A stretch of DNA of 35,055 bases. Source: Acetobacter sp. CAG:977 (GTDB lineage Bacteria; Pseudomonadota; Alphaproteobacteria; CAAGCB01; CAG-977). The notes beneath the pieces are model-generated. The model was not told where the DNA came from and did not search any database. It was given only the letters and a program-made list of their open reading frames with translations. Where the stretch lies: assembly GCA_000434295.1 (NCBI GenBank), contig HF994934.1, forward strand, positions 97,988 to 133,042, read 5' to 3'. Shown in pieces: positions 25,263 to 32,926 of the stretch. How positions within the stretch are numbered: the stretch's first letter is position 1; every line of letters starts with the position of its first letter. The translations under genes were made by a program, and so were the position numbers.

Positions 25263-26681
25263 ATGGCTCTTACGAACAAAACGCCCTCCGATTCACCGTT
25301 TTCCCCAAAGCCGAAGCAAAAGGGAAAGCTGGCGTTTTTTTTGATTTTGCCGATATTTCTGGTTTCTTTCGGATACGTTTCCAAAATCGGTTGGGACGTT
25401 TATCAGAAAAGCAAAAAACCCGCCGTCGAATTTGACGTCAGTTCTCCTTTTTACCATCCGCGCGAATCCGTTATTGATCCGCAACCGATGTTTAAAATCG
25501 AAGACGGTCCCAAAGAACCTTCCATAGGAACATCGCTATCCGCCTCTTTGACGGGAGCGAAAACGGCGGAAGAAATGCTGAAAGGCCCGCAAAGCCTTGA
25601 AGAAGCGATTGACGCCACCATGGCAAAATATCCCGCACAAAAAGAAATTGACGATGCGGCTTCTTTGGAAATCAACGAATCCCTGCCCGTTGCAAAACGC
25701 CCGGAATCGGATTCTCCCGCTCCCGTGCAAGAACGCATCATTGATGTCAAAGATGAATTTGCTTTACGGCGCGATCCCGTTCCTTTGCCGGATTTAATCC
25801 AAGGCGATTTGATGGCATCTTTGCCGAATTTCAGCTCGATCAAGGGCTCGCAAAACAAAATCGGCATTCCGTTAAACGTGATTTCGCCTTTGCCCCATTT
25901 ACAGGCAAAATCCCGTTACGGCAATATTCCCGTCAAATCCAAAAACGGAGAAACACCGTTTCAGGCATACGCAAAACCGTACGATAAAACACCTCCGTCT
26001 CCTTATATCGCCGTGCTGATTTCGGGGCTGGGAAAAAGAAAAAATACGACGGCAGCCGCTTTATACTCTTTAGCTCCCGAAGTTTCCCTGTCTTTCAGTC
26101 CGTATTCCGAACAGCTGGGAAATTATGTCACGGAAGCCAGACGGTCGGGACATGAAACATTGTTGGATTTGCCCATGCAACAAGGGCTTTTCCCTGAAAA
26201 AGACCCGGGTCCCTTAGGCTTGGTTACGGGATTGCCCGAAAAAGAAAATCAGAAACGATTGCATAAAACTTTGGGAAAAGACGTCGCTTATATCGGCGTT
26301 GCCGCGTCTCCGAACGAAACTTTTTCCGCCAAAGCCGACCAAATGGCTGCTTTTGCAAAAGAAATCCGCGACAGAGGTCTGATCTATGTTGACGGCTCTG
26401 ACGACGAAGATAAGCCTATTTTTTCAAACGCTTTGCGCCCCGACGTCTATATCACAAACAATTTCTACCGTTCCGCCATCCGTTCCCAGCTGGATTACGC
26501 GCGCCGCGTCGCTTTGCAAAAAGGGCGCGCCTTTGTTCGCGCGGAAACCGCTCCGATTGTTCTGCTGGTCATTCAGGAATGGATGAAATCTTTCGTCCCC
26601 GAAGAAGGAAAAGATTATCCTCCGATTACTTTTGTCCCCCTGTCTTATTATGCCAAAGAGGTATTAAAAACCAGACAATGA
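25263..26681 (+). CDS. Divergent polysaccharide deacetylase family protein
   Basis: 472 residues. There is one membrane segment (about 22-40), a long Pro-rich periplasmic linker, and a NodB-like domain from about 247 to the end, with PYIAVLISGLGKRKNTTAAAL, LSFSPYSEQLGNYVTEAR, GHETLLDLPMQQGLFPEKDPGPLGL and RDRGLIYVDGSDDEDK. The classical metal-binding positions (IDDLG and LLHLP) read ISGLG and LLDLP, so deacetylase activity is doubtful. I recall this variant as common in the alphaproteobacterial subgroup. It may be a structural or regulatory partner of the envC/ctpA products. Its stop overlaps rppH (ATGA). Confidence 0.85.
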   Translation: MALTNKTPSDSPFSPKPKQKGKLAFFLILPIFLVSFGYVSKIGWDVYQKSKKPAVEFDVSSPFYHPRESVIDPQPMFKIEDGPKEPSIGTSLSASLTGAKTAEEMLKGPQSLEEAIDATMAKYPAQKEIDDAASLEINESLPVAKRPESDSPAPVQERIIDVKDEFALRRDPVPLPDLIQGDLMASLPNFSSIKGSQNKIGIPLNVISPLPHLQAKSRYGNIPVKSKNGETPFQAYAKPYDKTPPSPYIAVLISGLGKRKNTTAAALYSLAPEVSLSFSPYSEQLGNYVTEARRSGHETLLDLPMQQGLFPEKDPGPLGLVTGLPEKENQKRLHKTLGKDVAYIGVAASPNETFSAKADQMAAFAKEIRDRGLIYVDGSDDEDKPIFSNALRPDVYITNNFYRSAIRSQLDYARRVALQKGRAFVRAETAPIVLLVIQEWMKSFVPEEGKDYPPITFVPLSYYAKEVLKTRQ

Positions 26682-27157
26682 CAGAAAAGCTTTATCGCCC
26701 GAACGTCGGGATTATGGTTATCAATAAAAACGGAAAAGTATTTGCCGCGCATCGGGCGGACACGCGCGAAAAAGCATGGCAAATGCCGCAGGGCGGCATA
26801 GACGGAAACGAAGAACCCCTTGATGCCGCAAAACGCGAACTGTTTGAAGAAACAGGCATTAAATCGGTAACGCTTGTCGCCGAAAGCAAGGAATGGTTTT
26901 TTTACGATTTTCCGAGCGATGTCAAATTCATCAGCGAAAAGAAAAAGACTTTTTCCGGTCAAAAACAAAAATGGTTCTTGTTCTTATTTGAAGGCAAAGA
27001 AAGCGAAATCGATTTAGACCGTCCGCATCGGGAATTTAACGACTGGCACTGGGAAGACGCCGAAAACATGCCGAAATTGATTGTCGAATTTAAAAAGGCC
27101 GTTTATGAAAAAGTCGTTGAAGAATTTTTGCCTTTTATCGACGCCTATCGTTCATAA
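26678..27157 (+). CDS. rppH: RNA 5'-pyrophosphohydrolase (Nudix)
   Basis: 159 residues from ATG 26678, overlapping the previous stop. N-terminal YRPNVGIMVINKNGKVFAAH and WQMPQGGID are typical of RppH. The Nudix box spans residues 39-61 (Gly39, Glu45, Arg53-Glu54, Glu57-Glu58, Gly60). The later KWFLFLFEGKESEID and EFNDWHW also fit. It removes pyrophosphate from triphosphorylated mRNA 5' ends and starts decay. The last six bases overlap the end of the convergent RidA-like gene, so the end of the AT-rich island falls here. Confidence 0.94.
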   Translation: MTEKLYRPNVGIMVINKNGKVFAAHRADTREKAWQMPQGGIDGNEEPLDAAKRELFEETGIKSVTLVAESKEWFFYDFPSDVKFISEKKKTFSGQKQKWFLFLFEGKESEIDLDRPHREFNDWHWEDAENMPKLIVEFKKAVYEKVVEEFLPFIDAYRS

Positions 27158-27535
27158 AACAGCGATGGCCTCAAATTCAATTTTTATCCTTTTATCCGGA
27201 AACGATGTTTGAAGGGTAAAGCGAGTAGGTGCCCTTTCAGAGTCGGTAAAGAAACGTTCATAAACCGTATTCATAGCAGAAAAATCCTGTAAATCAGCCA
27301 AGAAGATACCGACTTTAACGACATTTTCCGCTGACGCCCCCGCTTTTTTTAAAAAAAAGAACAGATTTTCCAGAGCCTTTTGAGATTGTTCGTAAATATC
27401 GCCATCAACAAAAGTCCCTTTTTCCCAGTCCATTGAAGGTTGGGTCGAGATAAAAACAAATTTTCCTTCGGCGATTACAGCATTGTTATAGCGCGCTAAA
27501 GGACGTTTATTTGCCGTTAAAACTATCTTCTGCAT
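27152..27535 (-). CDS. RidA-family protein (enamine/imine deaminase-like)
   Basis: 127 residues, usual family length. Arg105 in ERAPTRFTLQ and Glu120 in IKIEFEAIAVL occupy the conserved substrate-binding positions, with VKVGIFLADLQDFSAMN before them. Active members hydrolyse reactive 2-aminoacrylate-type enamines to ketones, and some work inside biosynthetic pathways. Overlap with the upstream gene by 29 bases, and ribosome-binding sequence AGGAAAGAG, indicate it is the last gene of the minus-strand operon. It is probably a pathway-dedicated paralogue rather than the general RidA, which remains to be shown. Confidence 0.86.
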   Translation of the reverse strand: MQKIVLTANKRPLARYNNAVIAEGKFVFISTQPSMDWEKGTFVDGDIYEQSQKALENLFFFLKKAGASAENVVKVGIFLADLQDFSAMNTVYERFFTDSERAPTRFTLQTSFPDKRIKIEFEAIAVL

Positions 27536-28475
27536 TTACTCTTTCCTGCCACTGAGACGGAGAAAGGACTTTTTCTAAACCGTTTTCAAAAATACCCACT
27601 CCTGTCCAAAACTTTGTTACGGATGCTTTTGTCGTACCTATTGCCACGGCTTGAGGTATAGGTGTGCAAAACAATAATATTTTGTCTTGAGCTAAAACAA
27701 ATTCCCGGCGACGAGAACAATCTTCAAAAGCATCGTGATAAACAGCTCCGTCTTTAAGACGGCGTGCATAATCTTCGGCAGAAATCGAAGACAGGTTTTT
27801 TGCAGCAAGAGGCCCCGAAATACAAAAGTTCAGTTTTGCCCGCTTAAGCATCTTTTCTTTTTTATCGTCTGTCCATTCTTTATAACGTTCGGTATGTTCG
27901 TTAAATTTTTCGGAAAGTTCAGCTTCCAGCTCTTTTTGATCTGAATACAATTCAGCCAAACGCACATAAGACATCTTTAAATTTTCCGGAAAAAAAGATT
28001 TTATTGCTTTGAGTTTTTTACAAAAAGAATCGGCATATTTTTCCATAGCATCTGCACGAATGTTATTCATTCGTTCTACAACGTAATCATCTGAGGCAAA
28101 ATACATATTTACACCGATTTTATATTGCTCTGCGATGGGTCTTAAATAATCCAAATAATATTTCAGCATAAATGTTTCCGCATCATCCGCATACGGAGCA
28201 GACGGCAAACGCCAAAGTTTATAGCCGCCGAATTCAAAAACAAAATTCAAAGGTCGTTGTTCAGATACACAAATATCTATCGCTTTTCGGACTCGGGCCT
28301 CCGCTTCTGGCGTTAAAGCCCACTTACGAAATTTTTTACGTTTAATTAAGTCAAACAGTTTTTCACGCACGAACAGCCCTTTCCGTTTCCAATAATCGAG
28401 ATAAAACAGCCTTTTTTGATAATCCCAACTGTTCATAAACATCCGTTTTGTCTGAAGAAAGTCCGAATTTCCCAT
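27507..28475 (-). CDS. Unknown protein with distant PvcA/DIT1-like motif spacing
   Basis: 322 residues from ATG 28475 (ribosome-binding sequence AGGGG close by). Alternative starts at 28442 or 28436 still overlap the upstream gene. No signal or membrane segment. I do not recognise a named family. Residues 75-160 run PLNFVFEFGGYKLWRLPSAP, DDAETFMLKYYLDYLRPIAE, QYKIGVNMYFASDDYVVERM, then an EKYADSF helix and MSYVRLAELY. This order recalls isocyanide synthases (FP-K-P, PD-E-L, Y-PG-DG-V, Y-L, LNDL), which make isonitriles from an amino acid and ribulose 5-phosphate. Length (about 320-330) also fits. The C-terminal TKFWTGVGIFENG would then take the place of TPWH. This is weak, manual pattern resemblance. 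It lies between the transketolase C subunit and RidA in the AT-rich operon. Confidence 0.8.
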   Translation of the reverse strand: MGNSDFLQTKRMFMNSWDYQKRLFYLDYWKRKGLFVREKLFDLIKRKKFRKWALTPEAEARVRKAIDICVSEQRPLNFVFEFGGYKLWRLPSAPYADDAETFMLKYYLDYLRPIAEQYKIGVNMYFASDDYVVERMNNIRADAMEKYADSFCKKLKAIKSFFPENLKMSYVRLAELYSDQKELEAELSEKFNEHTERYKEWTDDKKEKMLKRAKLNFCISGPLAAKNLSSISAEDYARRLKDGAVYHDAFEDCSRRREFVLAQDKILLFCTPIPQAVAIGTTKASVTKFWTGVGIFENGLEKVLSPSQWQERVNAEDSFNGK

Positions 28476-29298
28476 TAACCCCTATTTTTACAAGCGGAGG
28501 ATGTTTCCTTTTTTCGGCAAAAGCAGAAGCAATCATTGATCCAAATCCGCCTATAAGCTGATGTTCTTCTAAACTCAAAACGGCTTTATACCTCAACAGT
28601 TCACGAGAAATAAGCTCTGGATTAAATGGAACTAAACGCACTAAATCATAAACCGCCAATGTTTTTCCTGTTTGTTCTTCAAACTCATATGCAACATCTA
28701 AGGCCATACGAACAATTGCTCCCGTTGAAACGACAGCGAAATCATTACCCGACTTCAATAACGAAAGTTCTGATAAAGACACTGTCTTAACAGGAATAAT
28801 CGAGCAAAAATCAGCTGATAATCTTAAATAAGCCGGACCTTTAAAAGAAAACAGCTCATGAACAGATTTTCTGACTTCGTCTTCAGTCGCAGGAGAATAC
28901 ACCCTCATATTCGGCAAACACGATATTAAGGCTATATCCTCGAAACATTGATGCGTTGGACCATCATGTCCGTTCCCGACGCCTATATGAGCTCCTATAA
29001 CTTTAACATCTGCATTTTGAAGACAAACTGAACAACGCAACTGTTCCCATGTGCGCCCCGGACAAAATGAGGCATATGTTGATATAACGGATCTTTTTCC
29101 TTCCAACGCCGCCCCTGCAGCCATTCCAACCATATTTTGTTCGCATATTCCTGTTTCAAAATAGCGTTCGGGAAATATATCTCCAAAGACCCCCGTACCT
29201 GTTGATTTTTTTACGTCTGCCGAAAAAGCGATAATATTCGGATCTTGTTCTCCTTCTTTTAACAATTCTTCGGCAAAAACGGACATCATTGTTTTCAT
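28363..29298 (-). CDS. Transketolase, C-terminal subunit (split transketolase)
   Basis: 311 residues covering the pyrimidine-binding and C-terminal domains of transketolase. Glu53 in ETGICEQNMVGMAAGAAL is the residue that activates the thiamine ring. GHDGPTHQCFEDIALISCLPN and YLRLSADF are also family features, with a transketolase C-domain (VLSLEEHQLIGGFGSMI). It pairs with the N subunit encoded immediately upstream (ATGA overlap). Together they should move two-carbon ketol units between sugars. Its last 113 bases overlap the start of the unknown gene as annotated (at least 74 with the shortest start). Confidence 0.9.
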   Translation of the reverse strand: MKTMMSVFAEELLKEGEQDPNIIAFSADVKKSTGTGVFGDIFPERYFETGICEQNMVGMAAGAALEGKRSVISTYASFCPGRTWEQLRCSVCLQNADVKVIGAHIGVGNGHDGPTHQCFEDIALISCLPNMRVYSPATEDEVRKSVHELFSFKGPAYLRLSADFCSIIPVKTVSLSELSLLKSGNDFAVVSTGAIVRMALDVAYEFEEQTGKTLAVYDLVRLVPFNPELISRELLRYKAVLSLEEHQLIGGFGSMIASAFAEKRKHPPLVKIGVNGKFGLSSDKTDVYEQLGLSKKAVLSRLLETERAVRA

Positions 29299-30227
29299 TG
29301 TCTTTTACCGCCTATTTCTTTTAAAAAAGTTTGCCATGCTTTGATTTCGCGTTCCTTCTTTTTTAATTCTCTCAATGCCGCCCTTCTCGCGATTTCAGAA
29401 GGTAAATTTCCGTGCCATACAGGATCATTTTCCATAAAAGAAACCCCTTTTCCCGGAACTGTATGCAAAACAAAAGCTTTGGGCATATTTGTTTCTTCTA
29501 TGGGATCTAAGGCCTTACAAAGAGCCAGAACGTCATTTCCGTCGCATTCCGTAACTTTAAAACCAAAGGATTTCAATTTTTTTGTCATATTTCCGACAGG
29601 CATAACTTCGGCAGTTTTTCCAGAATTTTGAATACCATTACAATCAATAAAAACCGTTAAATTCGATAAATTGTATTTCGATGCTGCCTGCCATGCTTCC
29701 CAGACCTGTCCTTCTTGTTGTTCTCCATCCGAAGTAACAAGATAGACACGACGACCGCGAGACTTTAGCGCAACAGCCATACCGACTGCTATTGAAACAC
29801 CTTGCCCCAAAGATCCCGACGTAATTTCGACACCGGGAGGTGAAAAGCGTGTTAAATGCCCTGGAAGCCCTCCTTTTTTGGCATACGTTTTCAAATAGTC
29901 TTCCGAAATAAAGCCTGCCTCTGCAAGCGTCGTATAAACTATCGCTGAAATATGACCGTTTGAAATAACAACCCTGTCTCGTTCTTCAGAAAACGGACTA
30001 TTTGGTGAAATATTCAAAAAACCGCTAAAATACAAAACAGCAAACAGATCTGCCAATCCCAAAGAAGATGCCGGATGACCGTAATTTGCTTCCGACATCA
30101 TTTCCATCGTTTTCACTCTCAGACGAGCTGCTTTAGCCTCTAAAGCTGACTTTTGTTTTTGAACGTTTAACGTTTCTTCGGCTTTTGATCTTAAAAACGG
30201 TGTCCAATCTAATTTTATTTCCGACAT
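29295..30227 (-). CDS. Transketolase, N-terminal subunit (split transketolase)
   Basis: 310 residues covering the thiamine-diphosphate/Mg-binding domain: NYGHPASSLGLADLFAVLYF (His51), NGH (90-92), TSGSLGQGVSIAVG (136-149), and the ThDP motif TSDGEQQEGQVWEA ending at Asn197 (DCNGIQ). The usual GDG reads SDG, a modest change. Split transketolases occur widely, including in accessory sugar and natural-product clusters. The N-terminal 30 residues are a charged extension. It starts four bases after the esterase gene and overlaps the C subunit by four. Confidence 0.9.
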   Translation of the reverse strand: MSEIKLDWTPFLRSKAEETLNVQKQKSALEAKAARLRVKTMEMMSEANYGHPASSLGLADLFAVLYFSGFLNISPNSPFSEERDRVVISNGHISAIVYTTLAEAGFISEDYLKTYAKKGGLPGHLTRFSPPGVEITSGSLGQGVSIAVGMAVALKSRGRRVYLVTSDGEQQEGQVWEAWQAASKYNLSNLTVFIDCNGIQNSGKTAEVMPVGNMTKKLKSFGFKVTECDGNDVLALCKALDPIEETNMPKAFVLHTVPGKGVSFMENDPVWHGNLPSEIARRAALRELKKKEREIKAWQTFLKEIGGKRQ

Positions 30228-30231
30228 TTTT

Positions 30232-31035
30232 TTATCTCTCGGCGGCAGTTCTTCTTAATTTCAAATTTCGTGTAAAGCTCTGTTCCTCTAAAAGCTCTGC
30301 GGCTATGTCTTTGGCATTTTCCGTCCAAAATACGGTCGCTTCTTCGCCTCGCCCATGAGACATCCCGTTGCGACGAATAAGATGAACAGGTATATTTTCA
30401 CGCCTTAGAATAACTTCTGTTTGCTTGGCCGCTTTGAAAGATATTATGTCATCTTTTGTGCCGTGAATGAGAACCACTTCGGGATTTGACGCTTTTCGTT
30501 CACGAAGAACGTCCGCAAACGGAGGAATCAGTCCACCAGAAATTGAAATAACTTTTTTAACTTTTTCGGTTCGAGACAATGCGGTATCTAAAGCAGTCAT
30601 GCCTCCCTGAGACCAACCGATAATTGATGTTTTTGAATTGGAAACATCAAATTTTTCCTGACAAAAATTCAAAAATGTATTCAGTGCCTCTGATGCTTTG
30701 AATAAACCGTTTTCTCCTTTTACCATGTTATCGAACATTTGAAGTTCTTTCTGCGTCAATTCTTCAACCGGCTTTGAAAACAGTTCCGGATGATAGTTGT
30801 TTTCAATGTCAAACCATTGATAACCATCATTTTTTTCAACAGAGCGTAAAAAACCGTCAGGAGCAACCGCAACAAACGAAACAGCCTTCATCCGTTCGGC
30901 CAACATAGGCGCTAAAGAAAGTATATCTCCTGCATTTCCGCCGCATCCATGAAGTAACAAAATCAGATTTTGCGGTTTTTTACTCGGAAAATTTCGCCAA
31001 TAACTCCAATTTTTAATTTTCAGGTCTCTCGTCAT
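30232..31035 (-). CDS. Alpha/beta hydrolase (phospholipase/carboxylesterase-like)
   Basis: 267 residues with no signal peptide. LILLLHGCGGNAGD gives the oxyanion strand, and IIGWSQGGMTALD holds nucleophile Ser142. HGTKDD supplies Asp195 and GMSHGRG supplies His227, a full catalytic triad in the usual order. It resembles the phospholipase/carboxylesterase (PF02230) group. Residues 65-110 form a lid-like insertion. In this operon it could release an acyl or ester group from the product, but the substrate is unknown. Its start lies inside the 50-residue gene upstream (23-base overlap). Confidence 0.85.
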   Translation of the reverse strand: MTRDLKIKNWSYWRNFPSKKPQNLILLLHGCGGNAGDILSLAPMLAERMKAVSFVAVAPDGFLRSVEKNDGYQWFDIENNYHPELFSKPVEELTQKELQMFDNMVKGENGLFKASEALNTFLNFCQEKFDVSNSKTSIIGWSQGGMTALDTALSRTEKVKKVISISGGLIPPFADVLRERKASNPEVVLIHGTKDDIISFKAAKQTEVILRRENIPVHLIRRNGMSHGRGEEATVFWTENAKDIAAELLEEQSFTRNLKLRRTAAER

Positions 31036-31165
31036 TCGTTTCGTCCTTTTTTGACAAGACCTTTTCTTTTAATTTCTCCATATATTCGGCAGATAAACTA
31101 CATGGATTGCGTTTATCGACGGATTTGTATTCTTCCGTTACATCTTTACCTTCAGGAAAGTTCAT
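31013..31165 (-). CDS. Small 50-residue protein of unknown function
   Basis: 50 residues from ATG 31165, highly charged (MNFPEGKDVTEEYKSVDKRN, then SLSAEYMEKLKEKVLSKKDE). It is probably a helix with disordered ends, with no signal or membrane segment. The start overlaps the methyltransferase stop as ATGA and the end overlaps the esterase start, so it is embedded in the chain of coupled genes; this is the main reason to believe it. A longer frame with an earlier start would cover the methyltransferase and is not supported. Confidence 0.6.
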   Translation of the reverse strand: MNFPEGKDVTEEYKSVDKRNPCSLSAEYMEKLKEKVLSKKDETNDERPEN

Positions 31166-31848
31166 TTCTTTATTTCTTCTTTTTTTGAAAAGCGAAAAAT
31201 AATTTTGTAATCGTAGTACTTTAAGAAGTCTGTTATTTTCGGAAAATAGGCTTCGCGACCCTGCCAACAAGTAACAAAACCTTCAGGAATACATTTTTGA
31301 ATTGCAACGTCAAAACCTTCCGCCCAAAACGACTCGGCGAAATCGTTAATTGAGTAATCAGAAAGAGGAATATTAGAATAAGCTTCGACTTCTTTTTTCC
31401 ACAATGGCCAAAGGGGCATTTCCGAATAGCAGCCAGTCGCTGCATAATAAACTCCGTTTGCCTTTAAAACTTTTTTTATCGTTCGAGCGTGTTCTTTTAA
31501 ATCGTCTAACAAATAAATAACGTCATGGCTAAAAGCTATATCTATATTTTCCTCCATATCAGCCAAAATTTCCGGTGTCGTATATTGCAAAGGCATATCT
31601 CCTTTTAAACCGTCTGCAATTTCAAGAGATCTGATTGCCAAATCAACTCCCAAGCCGCGACGAAAAGGTTTAATCCTATACAACGTTCTTAAAAAACCGC
31701 CTTGATTGCATCCAAAGTCTAAAACTGATGCTGTATGCAAATCTTTTTCCGACATTTGTTGAATCATTGAGCGCCAAAACGGCGCATGATGATCGTTCAT
31801 AACATCTTCTTCACTTTTTAATTTTGACCAGCTTTCTATCAGATTCAT
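31162..31848 (-). CDS. Class I SAM-dependent methyltransferase
   Basis: 228 residues. Motif I is SVLDFGCNQGGFLRTLY (41-57). GLGVDLAIRSLEIAD (65-79) gives the ribose-binding acidic residue, and FSHDVIYLLDDLKEHARTIKKVLKANGVYY is the motif II/III region. The N-terminal MNLIESWSKLKSEEDV contains no targeting signal. It is first in the AT-rich operon, with GGAGAAAG before ATG. The substrate is unknown; small-molecule or glycan methylation fits the setting. Confidence 0.88.
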   Translation of the reverse strand: MNLIESWSKLKSEEDVMNDHHAPFWRSMIQQMSEKDLHTASVLDFGCNQGGFLRTLYRIKPFRRGLGVDLAIRSLEIADGLKGDMPLQYTTPEILADMEENIDIAFSHDVIYLLDDLKEHARTIKKVLKANGVYYAATGCYSEMPLWPLWKKEVEAYSNIPLSDYSINDFAESFWAEGFDVAIQKCIPEGFVTCWQGREAYFPKITDFLKYYDYKIIFRFSKKEEIKK

Positions 31849-31872
31849 TATCTTTCTCCGAAAGTTTTATTA

Positions 31873-31885
31873 ATCAAACTTTGAT
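31873..31885. promoter_or_regulatory. Operator-like palindrome in the accessory-operon leader
   Basis: ATCAAACTTTGAT is a perfect 6-bp inverted repeat around one central base, between the -10 box and the first gene. A further half-site (ATCAAACTTT) begins at 31888. This could bind a dimeric regulator; no regulator gene lies in the operon. Confidence 0.45.
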
Positions 31886-31894
31886 ACATCAAAC

Positions 31895-31924
31895 TTTTTA
31901 TCTCGACTCATTTTCCTTTGTCAA
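31895..31924 (-). promoter_or_regulatory. Promoter of the accessory operon
   Basis: On the minus strand a perfect TTGACA (31919-31924), 18-base spacer and TAAAAA (31895-31900) point towards the methyltransferase gene. Spacing and -10 resemble the SRP RNA promoter in this window. Confidence 0.65.
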
Positions 31925-31959
31925 CGGATTTCGGCTGTTCCTTTAAAAAATTTTTTTAT

Positions 31960-31992
31960 AAAAAAACAGCCTGCTTCTTTGGAAAGCAGGCT
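31960..31992 (-). terminator. Terminator after recR
   Basis: On the minus strand AGCCTGCTT and AAGCAGGCT form a 9-bp stem (31968-31976 with 31984-31992) with a 7-nt loop, followed by a T-run. It separates the dnaX-ybaB-recR operon from the accessory operon promoter. Confidence 0.9.
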
Positions 31993-32019
31993 TTATTTAA
32001 TAGTCAAATGAAAAAATAT

Positions 32020-32607
32020 TCAGCCGCGCGCCCTTAACGCCGTCTGTATCGTTCCGTCGTCCAGATAATCCAATTCTCCGCCGACGGGAATGCCTTGCGC
32101 CAAAAAAGTAACTTTGACGTTCAACGGGCGCATCCGTTCGGCAATATAATGGCCCGTCGTCTGCCCGTCCACCGTGGCGGGCAACGCCAATATCAATTCG
32201 TTCGTCTGTGCCGATTTGATACGGTTTTCCAATACATTCAGGCGTAAATCGTCGGGTCCCGTGCCTTCCATGGCGGACAACAGCCCTCCCAAAACATGGT
32301 ATTGTCCCCGAAACGCCCCCGAACGTTCTATCGCCCATAAATCGGATACGTCCCGAACGATGCAAATGACGGATCCGTCTCTGCGCGGGTCGCTGCATAT
32401 TGCACAGGGGTCTTTCGTGTCCAAATTACCGCAAATCGAGCAGGTTTTAACGGTTTCAAGGACTTTTTGCATCGCCTCGACAAGAGGTTGCATCCGCGTT
32501 TCGCGTTTTTTAACAAGATATAAAACCGCCCGCCTTGCCGATCTGGGACCAAGACCCGGAAGGCGCGACAATAACTTTATCAGCGTTTCCAATTCGCCGC
32601 CGTTCAC
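32020..32607 (-). CDS. recR: Recombination mediator protein RecR
   Basis: 195 residues. LIKLLSRLPGLGPRSARRAVLYL is the N-terminal HhH region. The zinc site uses Cys56, Cys59, Cys68 and Cys71 (CSICGNLDTKDPCAIC). The Toprim domain has ICIVRDVSDLWAIERSG and YHVLGGLLSAMEG. RecR, with RecO and RecF, loads RecA at gaps in DNA. It follows ybaB with a 13-base gap; dnaX-ybaB-recR is the normal operon. Confidence 0.97.
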   Translation of the reverse strand: MNGGELETLIKLLSRLPGLGPRSARRAVLYLVKKRETRMQPLVEAMQKVLETVKTCSICGNLDTKDPCAICSDPRRDGSVICIVRDVSDLWAIERSGAFRGQYHVLGGLLSAMEGTGPDDLRLNVLENRIKSAQTNELILALPATVDGQTTGHYIAERMRPLNVKVTFLAQGIPVGGELDYLDDGTIQTALRARG

Positions 32608-32620
32608 AAGAATTGCCTTT

Positions 32621-32920
32621 TTAAAAAGGAAGATTCAATCCGCCCGCAACGGATTTCATTTCTTCGCTCAAGCGGGTTTCGGATTTTTCTCTGGCATCGT
32701 TAAACGCGGCAACCAATAAATCTTCCAAAACGCCGATGTCATCTTTTAAAGACGGATCAATCACGACTTTTTTAACGATGCCGCGGCACGTCATAACGAC
32801 TTGAACCAATCCGCTGCCCGATGTTCCCGTGACTTCGATTTTTGCGGCTTCGTCCTGTTTGGACATCAACGCCGCCTGCATTTCCTGAGCCTTTTTTAAA
32901 AGTGCGTTAAAATCAGGCAT
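32621..32920 (-). CDS. ybaB: YbaB/EbfC-family nucleoid-associated protein
   Basis: 99 residues (family usually about 100-110). FNALLKKAQEMQAALMSKQD, VTGTSGSGLVQVVMTCRG and IDPSLKDDIGVLEDLLVAAFNDA are diagnostic. It forms a small DNA-binding dimer. It lies six bases after dnaX. Confidence 0.95.
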   Translation of the reverse strand: MPDFNALLKKAQEMQAALMSKQDEAAKIEVTGTSGSGLVQVVMTCRGIVKKVVIDPSLKDDIGVLEDLLVAAFNDAREKSETRLSEEMKSVAGGLNLPF

Positions 32921-32926
32921 GCCGTC

